From positions 1 through 9,038 of the forward strand of contig JBKQNY010000145.1 of assembly GCA_052145775.1 (NCBI GenBank): 9,038 bases of DNA. The letters are read 5' to 3'. The DNA comes from CAVYPR01 sp052145775. GTDB lineage: Bacteria; Actinomycetota; Acidimicrobiia; Acidimicrobiales; RAAP-2. A model generated the notes under the pieces. It was not told the origin of the DNA. It saw only the letters and a list, made by a program, of their open reading frames with translations, and searched no databases. A program made the position numbers and the translations under genes. Below, one piece after another: positions 1-8,111 of this stretch. How positions within the stretch are numbered: position 1 is the stretch's first letter; every line of letters begins with the position of its first letter.

Positions 1-2516
<2,516 letters not shown>

Positions 2517-2528
2517 CCGGCCGGGCCC

Positions 2529-3065
2529 TCAGGCGCCGAGGTCCTTCTCCAGCACGACGAACTCGAGATCGTCACGGCGCGGGAGGCCGTAGCGCGGGTC
2601 GCCGTAGGGGAAGGGGGCGGTCACGCCGGTCGGCAGGTAGCCGCGCCGCCCGTACCAGGCGAGCAGGTCGGACCGCGGGGCCAGGACCTCCATGCGCAGC
2701 ACGCCCACCCCCCACGCGGCACGGGCCCTCCGCTCGGCCTCGGCCAGCAACGCGTCGCCGATGGCACGGCCCTGCAGGCGGGGCGCGACGGCGAACATGG
2801 CGAACCGCGCCGCGGCCCCGGGCCCGCCGACCAGCTGGCAGCAGCCGACGATGGTCGTGCCGGAGGTGGCCAGGAGCACCGTGCCGTCGGGCCGCGCCAC
2901 CGCCTCGGCCACCGCCGCCGTGTCGGTCCGCTGCCCGTCGAGCAGGTCGGCCTCGGTGGTCCATCCCTCCCGGCTGGCCTCGCCCCGGTAGGCGGACTCC
3001 ACCAGGGCGACGACGGCGTCCACGTCCGCCTGGGTGGCGGGGCGGAAGTCCAGGGGACCGGGCAC
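2529..3065 (-). CDS. GNAT-family N-acetyltransferase, substrate unknown
   Basis: This is a 178-residue single-domain protein of the GNAT fold, which transfers an acetyl group from acetyl-CoA to an amine; the substrate cannot be read from the sequence. Visible features are an N-terminal beta-alpha start (LDFRPATQADVDAVVALV), the segment GWTTEADLLDGQRTD (residues 34-48), which I recall from an actinobacterial GNAT subgroup, the acetyl-CoA loop RLQGRA (96-101) matching R/Q-x-x-G-x-G/A, and the late WYGRRGY motif (137-143), whose tyrosine is the usual general acid. The start is a GTG at 3065, the first start available in the open frame, and it gives a normal GNAT N-terminus. No clear Shine-Dalgarno precedes it. 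It lies 30 bp downstream of nadA on the same strand, so co-transcription is likely. A functional link to NAD synthesis is not shown. No signal peptide or membrane segment is seen. Confidence 0.9.
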   Translation of the reverse strand: MPGPLDFRPATQADVDAVVALVESAYRGEASREGWTTEADLLDGQRTDTAAVAEAVARPDGTVLLATSGTTIVGCCQLVGGPGAAARFAMFAVAPRLQGRAIGDALLAEAERRARAAWGVGVLRMEVLAPRSDLLAWYGRRGYLPTGVTAPFPYGDPRYGLPRRDDLEFVVLEKDLGA

Positions 3066-3068
3066 GGT

Positions 3069-3091
3069 CGCCGGCGGGACGCGAGCCGGCG
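3069..3091 (-). other. Small inverted repeat between nadA and the GNAT gene
   Basis: A perfect 7-bp inverted repeat (CGCCGGC at 3069-3075, GCCGGCG at 3085-3091) with a 9-nt loop lies in the 30-bp spacer between the nadA stop and the GTG start of the acetyltransferase. It has no following T-tract, so it is not a standard intrinsic terminator. In the nadA-GNAT transcript it could form a hairpin a few bases ahead of the start and affect translation or mRNA decay. Short GC-rich palindromes are common by chance in DNA of this composition, so any function is a guess. Confidence 0.3.
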
Positions 3092-3095
3092 GTGG

Positions 3096-4214
3096 CTAGA
3101 CCGTGGCCAGCATCCGCTCGAGGGCCACCCGGGCCCACTCGGCGGTCTCGGGGTCGACCGTGATGCGGTTGCGGACCTCGCCCTCGACCAGGCCCTCCAG
3201 GATCCAGGCCAGGTGGGCGGGGTCGATGCGCGACATGGTCGAGCACGGGCAGACCAGCGGGTCGAGGCAGACCACCGTGCGGTCGGGGTTCTCGTCGTCG
3301 AGCCGCTTCACCAGGTGGATCTCGGTGCCCACCCCGAGCACCGAACCCGGGGGGGCCTCGGCCACCGCCTTGATGATGTAGTCGGTGGAGCCCACCTGGT
3401 CGGCCACCTCCACCACGTCGTGCGCGCACTCGGGGTGCACGACCACGATGCCGTCGGGGTGCTCGGCCCGGAACGCCGCGACGTGCTCGGGGCGGAAGCG
3501 CTGGTGCACCGAGCAGTGGCCCCTCCACAAGAGCAGGTGGGACGACTTCACCTCGGACTCGGAGAGGCCGCCGAGATCGGCCCGCGGGTCCCACAGGGCC
3601 ATGTCGCGTGCCGTGTAGCCGAGCTGGTACCCCGTGTTGCGTCCGAGGTGCTGGTCGTGGAAGAAGAGGACCTTGTCGCCGCGCGCCGCACCGGCGGTCC
3701 CGCCGGGGTCGAGGGCCCACGTGAGCACGGCCCGGGCATTGGACGAGGTGCAGACCGAGCCGCCGTGCCGGCCGACGAAGGCCTTGAGGGCGGCCGAGGA
3801 GTTCATGTAGGTGACCGGGACCACCCGCTCGATGTCGGTGACCCGTCCCAGCTCCTCCCAGGCCTCCTCGACCTGGTCGATGTCGGCCATGTCGGCCATC
3901 GAGCACCCGGCGTTCAGGTCGGGCAGCAGCACCTGCTGGTGGTCGGCGGTGAGCACGTCGGCCGACTCCGCCATGAAGTGCACGCCGCAGAAGACCACGA
4001 ACTCGGCGTCGCGACGGCCGGCGGCGATGCGCGAGAGGCCGAAGGAGTCCCCCCGGGCGTCGGCCCAGCGCATGACGTCGTCGCGCTGGTAGTGGTGGCC
4101 GAGAATGACCAGCCGGTCGCGCAGCTGTTCCTTGGCCGCGCCGATCCACGCGGCAAGGTCCTCGGGCGGCGCGGCGCTGTAGCGCTCGGGGAGCGCCCGC
4201 TGGAGCCTGAGCAT
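3096..4214 (-). CDS. nadA: NadA, quinolinate synthase
   Basis: NadA is the 4Fe-4S enzyme that condenses iminoaspartate with dihydroxyacetone phosphate to quinolinate, the de novo precursor of NAD. The protein has 372 residues from the ATG at 4214. An upstream in-frame start at 4334 would add 40 low-complexity residues not expected in NadA and has no good ribosome site, whereas 4214 has AGAGGGGG six bases ahead. Cluster-ligand candidates are C76 in FCGVHFMAE, C155 in VCTSSNA, and C322 or C324 in the C-terminal VCPCSTM. Other conserved pieces are GHHYQ (39-43), NAGCSMADMAD (101-111), MNSSAALKAF (137-146), FHDQHLGRN (185-193), GHCSVH (232-237), HPEC (260-263) and GVGTEIHLVKRL (294-305). Length and motifs resemble the longer Bacillus-type NadA rather than the shorter thermophile type. 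The gene is divergent from uvrC and leads a probable two-gene unit. Neither nadB nor nadC is in the window, so the partner enzymes must be elsewhere or replaced. Confidence 0.96.
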   Translation of the reverse strand: MLRLQRALPERYSAAPPEDLAAWIGAAKEQLRDRLVILGHHYQRDDVMRWADARGDSFGLSRIAAGRRDAEFVVFCGVHFMAESADVLTADHQQVLLPDLNAGCSMADMADIDQVEEAWEELGRVTDIERVVPVTYMNSSAALKAFVGRHGGSVCTSSNARAVLTWALDPGGTAGAARGDKVLFFHDQHLGRNTGYQLGYTARDMALWDPRADLGGLSESEVKSSHLLLWRGHCSVHQRFRPEHVAAFRAEHPDGIVVVHPECAHDVVEVADQVGSTDYIIKAVAEAPPGSVLGVGTEIHLVKRLDDENPDRTVVCLDPLVCPCSTMSRIDPAHLAWILEGLVEGEVRNRITVDPETAEWARVALERMLATV

Positions 4215-4220
4215 GTCGTA

Positions 4221-4228
4221 CCCCCTCT
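4221..4228 (-). promoter_or_regulatory. nadA ribosome binding site
   Basis: Read on the minus strand this is AGAGGGGG, ending six bases before the ATG at 4214. It decides the nadA start over the upstream in-frame candidate at 4334. In the transcript the same G-run can pair with CCCC immediately upstream (plus-strand 4229-4232) across a 3-nt AGA loop, so the site may sit in a small hairpin. Confidence 0.6.
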
Positions 4229-4332
4229 GGGGACGGCACCGATCTGGCCGGCGGGGACAGCCTGGTCGCCCATCCGCGGGGTTGTCGGCCTCGGTGCGAG
4301 GTGTGTTGCCGGGATACCAGGCCGGCACGGCC

Positions 4333-4338
4333 ATTCTA
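4333..4338 (-). promoter_or_regulatory. Possible -10 element for nadA
   Basis: The minus-strand hexamer TAGAAT matches five of six positions of the sigma-70-type -10 consensus in an otherwise very GC-rich spacer. The bases 16-18 bp upstream (near 4355-4361) do not resemble TTGACA. It is the only AT-rich hexamer of this kind in the spacer, which is the main reason to list it. Confidence 0.25.
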
Positions 4339-4398
4339 GGCCCCGGCCCGGGCCCTCGCGGCGGGATCGGCTCGACGCCGGGCCGGTCACGCGATCAT

Positions 4399-4403
4399 GG
4401 AGG
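4399..4403 (+). promoter_or_regulatory. uvrC ribosome binding site
   Basis: GGAGG lies four bases before the GTG at 4408 and one base before the GTG at 4405, so 4408 is preferred. The spacing is short. An ATG at 4397 overlaps the site but is in another frame and does not lead into UvrC. Confidence 0.5.
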
Positions 4404-4407
4404 GGTG

Positions 4408-6330
4408 GTGCAGCGCCCGCCGACCGCCTCGATCCCCGACGCCCCGGGGTCCTACCAATTCCTCGACGCCGACGGCCGGGTCCTCTATGTGGGGAAGGCC
4501 AAGTCGCTCCGCCACCGGATCACCAGCTACTTCCAGGACCCGGCCGCCCTCCCGGTGCGCACGGCCCAGATGGTGGCCCAGGCCGACCACGTCGAGTGGG
4601 TGGTCGTGGGCACCGAGGTCGAGGCCCTCATGCTCGAGCACTCCCTCATCCAGGCGCACCAGCCGCGCTTCAACGTCCGGCTCAAGGACGACAAGAGTTA
4701 CCCGTGGCTGGCCGTCACGGTGGGCGAGGAGTGGCCACGGCCGATCGTCTTCCGGGGCAAGAAGCGCAAGGGCGTCCGCTACTTCGGCCCCTACGGCCAC
4801 GTGGGGGCGCTGCGCGAGACCCTCGACCTCCTGCTGCGGAGCTTCCCGGTCCGCACCTGCTCGGACGCCAAGTTCAAGCGGCACGAGCGACTGGGGCGGC
4901 CCTGCCTCCTCTACGACATCGAGCGGTGCTCGGGGCCGTGCGTGGGCGCGGTGGAGCCCGACCGCTACCGGGCGATGGTCGAGGACCTCATGCACTTCCT
5001 CTCCGGGGACACCGCGGCGGTGGTGGCGCGGCTCGAGGCCGAGATGGTCGAGGCGTCCGAGGCGCTCCAGTTCGAGCGGGCGGCCCGCCTGCGCGACCAG
5101 CTGACGGCGGTGCGCAAGGCGGCCCAGACCCAGCAGATGGTCTCCGAGCGCCCCGAGGACCTCGACGTGGTGGGCATCGCCGAGGACGAGCTCGAGGCGG
5201 CAGTCCAGGTGTTCCACGTCCGCAAGGGGAGGGTGGTCGGGCGGAGCGGCTCGATCGCCGACAAGGTGGAGGACCTGTCGCCGGCCCAGCTGGTCGAGCG
5301 GGTGGTCGAGCAGCTCTACGGCGCGCCGGGGGCCGAGGTCCCCCGCCGGGTGCTCGTCCCCGTCGAGCCCGAGTCGACCGGGGTGCTCGAGGCCTGGCTG
5401 GCGGGGCTCCGGGGCGGGCCGGCATCGGTGTCGGTGCCCCGGCGCGGCGACAAGCGGGCGCTGCAGGAGATGGTGGTGCGCAACGCCGCCGAGGACCTGG
5501 CCCGGCACCGCCTCCGACGGGCCGCCGACCACAACAGCCGCGCCCGCGCCCTCACCGAACTGCAGGACGCCCTCGGGCTCGCCCAGGCCCCGCTGCGGAT
5601 CGAGTGCTACGACATGAGCCACCTCCAGGGCACCGACTACGTCGGCTCGATGGTGGTCTTCGAGGACGGGCTGGCCAAGAAGTCCGACTACCGAAAGTTC
5701 AAGGTCAAGACGGTCGCCGGCAACGACGACTACGCGGCCATGGAGGAGGTGCTCCGCCGCCGGCTCACCGCCCTCTTGGAGGAGCGCCAGAGGACGACAA
5801 CCGAGCGGCGTCGGCGGTTCGCCTACCCGCCACAGCTCCTCCTCCTCGACGGAGGGAAGGGGCAGCTCGGGGTGGGGGAGCGGGTGGTGGCCGAGCTCGG
5901 CCTCGATGAGGAGATCGAGCTGGCCGCCCTGGCCAAGCAGTTCGAGGAGGTCTACCGTCCCGGCTCGCCCGACCCGGTCCGCGTCCCCCGGGGCAGCGAG
6001 GCGCTCTACCTCCTCCAGCGGGTGCGCGACGAGGCCCACCGCTTCGCCGTCAGCTACCACCGCCAGCGCCGGGGCACGCGCATGACGGCCAGCACGCTCG
6101 ACGCGGTGGCCGGCATGGGCCCGGCCCGGCGGACCCGCCTGCTGAAGGAGGTGGGCGGGGTGCGGGCGCTGCGGGCGGCCTCCCCCGAGGACCTGCGCAG
6201 CCTCGGTTGGCTCCCCGACCAGGTGGCCGATGCCGTCTACGAGGCCCTCCACGGCGCCCCCCCGCCCGCCCCCGCCGCCGGCGATTGCCCGCCGGTGGCC
6301 GCCCCGATGGGCGAGACTGGGGGGCGATGA
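4408..6330 (+). CDS. uvrC: UvrC, excinuclease ABC subunit C
   Basis: UvrC is the dual nuclease that cuts the damaged strand on both sides of a UvrB-bound lesion. With the GTG at 4408 it has 640 residues, in the family range. The open frame extends back to an ATG at 4213, but those extra residues read through the intergenic region and look non-coding. Domains in order: GIY-YIG nuclease for the 3' cut (GSY 14-16, LYVG 26-29, EALMLE, then FNVRLKDDKSYPW); four cysteines C151, C166, C174 and C178, which I recall as iron-sulfur ligands in E. coli UvrC at nearly the same numbers; a UVR motif for UvrB contact (about 205-240); the RNase H-like endonuclease for the 5' cut with catalytic D402 (ECYDMSH), D481 (LLLLDGGKGQL) and H544 (RDEAHRF); tandem helix-hairpin-helix (about 563-615); and a Pro/Ala-rich tail. 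All catalytic residues are present. The stop overlaps the rapZ start (ATGA). Confidence 0.97.
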   Translation: MQRPPTASIPDAPGSYQFLDADGRVLYVGKAKSLRHRITSYFQDPAALPVRTAQMVAQADHVEWVVVGTEVEALMLEHSLIQAHQPRFNVRLKDDKSYPWLAVTVGEEWPRPIVFRGKKRKGVRYFGPYGHVGALRETLDLLLRSFPVRTCSDAKFKRHERLGRPCLLYDIERCSGPCVGAVEPDRYRAMVEDLMHFLSGDTAAVVARLEAEMVEASEALQFERAARLRDQLTAVRKAAQTQQMVSERPEDLDVVGIAEDELEAAVQVFHVRKGRVVGRSGSIADKVEDLSPAQLVERVVEQLYGAPGAEVPRRVLVPVEPESTGVLEAWLAGLRGGPASVSVPRRGDKRALQEMVVRNAAEDLARHRLRRAADHNSRARALTELQDALGLAQAPLRIECYDMSHLQGTDYVGSMVVFEDGLAKKSDYRKFKVKTVAGNDDYAAMEEVLRRRLTALLEERQRTTTERRRRFAYPPQLLLLDGGKGQLGVGERVVAELGLDEEIELAALAKQFEEVYRPGSPDPVRVPRGSEALYLLQRVRDEAHRFAVSYHRQRRGTRMTASTLDAVAGMGPARRTRLLKEVGGVRALRAASPEDLRSLGWLPDQVADAVYEALHGAPPPAPAAGDCPPVAAPMGETGGR

Positions 6331-7181
6331 GCGAGTTCTTGGTGGTGGCGGGCATGTCGGGGGCGGGCCGCTCGACCGCCGCCGCCACCCTCGAGGACCT
6401 CGGATGGTTCGTCATCGACAACCTCCCGCCTGCCCTGTTCACCAAGGTGGCCGAGCTCGGCGGCCGGCCGGGCTCGGAGACCGACCGGGTGGCCCTGGTG
6501 ATCGGCCGGGGCGGGGGGGAGAACTTCGAGGACGTCCTGCCGGTCCTCGACTCGCTGGTCGAGGCCCGCCACCGGGTCCAGGTCCTCTTCCTCGACGCCC
6601 CCGACGACGTGCTGGTCCGGCGGTTCGAGGGGACCCGCCGCCGCCACCCCCTGGCCGCCCGGGGGGTGGAGGAGTCGATCGCCGACGAGCGGCGGATGCT
6701 CGAGGTGGTGCGGGGGCGGGCCGACGTGATCCTCGACACCGGCGAGCTCAACACCAACCAGCTCCGCCAGCGGATCCTCGAGCTGTTCGGTGAGTCGCGC
6801 GGCGCGGGCAACATGCAGACCTCGGTCGTCTCGTTCGGCTACAAGCACGGCATCCCTCTCGACGTCGACATCGTCTTCGACTGCCGGTTCCTGCCCAATC
6901 CCTACTGGGTGGAGTCGCTGCGTCCCCTGAGCGGCCTCGACGAGGAGGTGCGGCGGTACGTGTTCGGCCAGCCCGAGACGACCGCCTTCCTCGACAAGGT
7001 GGAGGAGCTCCTGGTCATGCTGGTGCCGGCCTTCGTGCGCGAGGGGAAGTCCTACCTGACCGTGGCCATGGGCTGCACTGGCGGTCGCCACCGCTCGGTG
7101 GCCCTGACCGAGGCGCTGGTCCAGCGGCTGGCCGCCCACGGGTTCTCCTCCTCGGCCTTCCACCGGGACGTGGAGCGATGA
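6327..7181 (+). CDS. rapZ: RapZ, nucleotide-binding regulator (YvcJ family)
   Basis: RapZ/YvcJ is a cytoplasmic ATP/GTP-binding protein. In E. coli it senses glucosamine-6-phosphate and directs decay of the GlmZ small RNA; in Gram-positives its exact role is less clear and GlmZ is absent. The 284-residue protein has a P-loop GMSGAGRS (residues 9-16) with arginine where the classical Walker A has lysine, then DLGWFVIDNLPPALFTK, a Walker B-like VQVLFLDAPDDVLVRRF, and the RRRHPL segment. The C-terminal domain carries SFGYKHGIPLDVDIVFDCRF, LPNPYW, LVPAFVREGKSYLTVAMG, and the signature GCTGGRHRSV (from residue 249). The start is the ATG at 6327, overlapping the uvrC stop; an upstream in-frame ATG at 6207 would add 40 Arg/Pro-rich residues inside uvrC and is rejected. 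Only a G-run precedes it, so translation is probably coupled to uvrC. It ends in an ATGA overlap with yvcK. Confidence 0.96.
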   Translation: MSEFLVVAGMSGAGRSTAAATLEDLGWFVIDNLPPALFTKVAELGGRPGSETDRVALVIGRGGGENFEDVLPVLDSLVEARHRVQVLFLDAPDDVLVRRFEGTRRRHPLAARGVEESIADERRMLEVVRGRADVILDTGELNTNQLRQRILELFGESRGAGNMQTSVVSFGYKHGIPLDVDIVFDCRFLPNPYWVESLRPLSGLDEEVRRYVFGQPETTAFLDKVEELLVMLVPAFVREGKSYLTVAMGCTGGRHRSVALTEALVQRLAAHGFSSSAFHRDVER

Positions 7182-8059
7182 GCCCCGTGCCCTCAGGCCC
7201 CAAGGTGGTGGCCGTCGGGGGCGGGCACGGCACCGCCGTGTCCCTCAAGGCGCTTCGGTGCTACGCCTCGCAGATCACGGCCGTGGTGTCGGTGGCCGAC
7301 GACGGGGGCTCGAGCGGCCGCCTGCGCCAGCAGCTCGACGTGGTGGCCCTGGGGGACCTGCGCAAGTGCCTGGTGGCCCTGGCCGACCCCTCCTCGGTGC
7401 TGGCCCGGGCCTTCGAGCACCGCTTCGGCGACTCCGGCGAGCTCTCCGGCCACGCCCTGGGCAACCTCGTGCTGGCCGGGCTGGTGGACGCCACCGGGGA
7501 CCTGGTCGCCGGGATCGACGCCGCGGCCGAGCTGCTGGGGGCTTGCGGCCGCGTGCTCCCGGCCACCACCGAGAAGGTGACCCTCAAGGCCGAGGCCGAC
7601 CGGGGCGAGGTCGAGGGCCAGGTGGCGGTCTCGGCGGCGGGCAGGATCCGGCGGGTGTCTTTGATCCCGGGGGGCTCCAGCGCGCCCAAGGAGGCCACCG
7701 AGGCCCTGGCCGAGGCCGACCAGGTGGTCATCGGGCCCGGGTCGCTCTACACGAGCGTGCTGGCCGCGGTGGCCGTGCCGGGGATCGCCGAGGCGCTGGC
7801 CGCCGCCGGTGCCCAGCGGGTCTACGTCTGCAACCTCTTCCCCCAGGTCCCCGAGACCGAGGGCTACGACGTGGCCGCCCACGTGGCGGCGCTGCGCGAG
7901 CACGGGGTCGACGTGGACGTGGTCCTGTGGGACTCAGAGGCGGGTCTGGTCGCCGGGGAGTGCGATCGGCTCCTGGTGGACCGGCGGCTGGCCGGTGCGA
8001 ACGGCCTGGTGCACGATCCTGCAAGACTGGCGGTGGTCCTCTCGGATCTGCTGGCATGA
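7178..8059 (+). CDS. yvcK: YvcK/CuvA-type gluconeogenesis factor (CofD-like fold)
   Basis: YvcK proteins share the fold of CofD (2-phospho-L-lactate transferase) but bind UDP-sugars and are needed for growth on gluconeogenic carbon and normal cell shape in Bacillus and mycobacteria (CuvA). The protein has 293 residues, somewhat shorter than the 310-340 usual for characterised members. Motifs: N-terminal GGGHGT (14-19); VSVADDGGSSGRLR (37-50), the family hallmark; GDLRKCLVAL (59-68); GHALGNLVLAGL; LPATTEKVTLKAE; IGPGSLYTSVLAAVAVPGIAEAL; and VYVCNLF near the end. The segment after it reads PQVPETEGYD where I recall a QPGET-type loop in most relatives. The ATG overlaps the rapZ stop by four bases, with GGAG only two bases ahead, so coupled translation is likely. 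The rapZ-yvcK context and the VSVADDGGSSGR motif favour YvcK over true CofD, whose F420 genes are not nearby. Confidence 0.95.
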   Translation: MSPVPSGPKVVAVGGGHGTAVSLKALRCYASQITAVVSVADDGGSSGRLRQQLDVVALGDLRKCLVALADPSSVLARAFEHRFGDSGELSGHALGNLVLAGLVDATGDLVAGIDAAAELLGACGRVLPATTEKVTLKAEADRGEVEGQVAVSAAGRIRRVSLIPGGSSAPKEATEALAEADQVVIGPGSLYTSVLAAVAVPGIAEALAAAGAQRVYVCNLFPQVPETEGYDVAAHVAALREHGVDVDVVLWDSEAGLVAGECDRLLVDRRLAGANGLVHDPARLAVVLSDLLA

Positions 8060-8094
8060 GGATCACACCGTCGGGGTTCGACCCGGCGAGATGA
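8056..8094 (+). other. 12-codon ORF bridging yvcK and gap
   Basis: An ATG overlaps the yvcK stop in the same ATGA arrangement used at the two upstream junctions and opens a 12-codon frame, MRITPSGFDPAR, ending at TGA 8092-8094. Its stop lies 13 bases before the gap ATG, inside the gap ribosome-binding region. It could be a coupling or leader peptide, the leftover start of a lost gene, or chance. I recognise no family, and it does not resemble the WhiA N-terminus as I remember it. Confidence 0.2.
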
Positions 8095-8111
8095 GGAGCG
8101 AGGCGAGATGA
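8085..8111. repeat. 10-bp direct repeat spanning the gap start codon
   Basis: GGCGAGATGA occurs at 8085-8094 and again at 8102-8111, 17 bp apart. Each copy contains an ATG; the second is the gap start and the first is out of frame with gap. The repeat is exact. Whether it has a function is unknown. Confidence 0.7.
8093..8098 (+). promoter_or_regulatory. gap ribosome binding site
   Basis: GAGGAG lies nine bases before the ATG at 8108, with a second purine run (GAGG, 8100-8103) closer in. It supports the start at 8108, which also gives the standard GAPDH N-terminus. The site overlaps the stop of the preceding 12-codon ORF. Confidence 0.6.

Larger units (their letters stand above)
4215..4407. 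promoter_or_regulatory. Divergent nadA / uvrC intergenic region
   Basis: About 190 bp separate the two divergent start codons, the only spacer here long enough for two promoters. No convincing -35/-10 pair was found in either direction. The best -10-like hexamer is TAGAAT on the minus strand (4338-4333), five of six matches to TATAAT, but without a recognisable -35 at the right distance; it would give nadA a leader of roughly 110 nt. Inverted repeats seen are CCTCG/CGAGG around a 3-nt loop (4289-4301), a 7-bp pair GCCTGGT (4260-4266) with ACCAGGC (4316-4322), and a 10-bp palindrome GGCCCGGGCC (4345-4354). All are of a size expected by chance in GC-rich DNA. No actinobacterial LexA-type box (GAAC-N4-GTTC) was seen ahead of uvrC. 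Confidence 0.5.

Noticed and set aside
2572..4239. A 555-codon minus-strand frame overlapping both nadA and the GNAT gene
   Set aside because: It is an out-of-frame shadow rich in Arg, Gly, Pro and Ala, while the real frames carry full NadA and GNAT motifs.
4215..4407. SOS (LexA) box ahead of uvrC, or an NAD-sensing riboswitch ahead of nadA
   Set aside because: No GAAC-N4-GTTC-like site was found, and I could not match the leader to any known riboswitch consensus by eye.
3213..5909. An 898-codon plus-strand frame covering antisense nadA, the divergent spacer and an alternate frame of uvrC
   Set aside because: It crosses a promoter region and two clear genes, and its product is a Gly/Arg/Pro/Ala-rich low-complexity string typical of shadow frames in high-GC DNA.
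4387..6252. A 621-codon open frame on the minus strand opposite uvrC
   Set aside because: It is a GC-rich antisense shadow: composition dominated by His, Leu, Gly, Ala and Arg, no recognisable domain, and it lies wholly opposite a gene whose catalytic residues are all intact.
7178..8059. CofD, the F420-pathway 2-phospho-L-lactate transferase
   Set aside because: The fold is shared, but the rapZ overlap and the motifs GGGHGT, VSVADDGGSSGR and GDLRKCL are those of YvcK, and no F420 biosynthesis gene is nearby.
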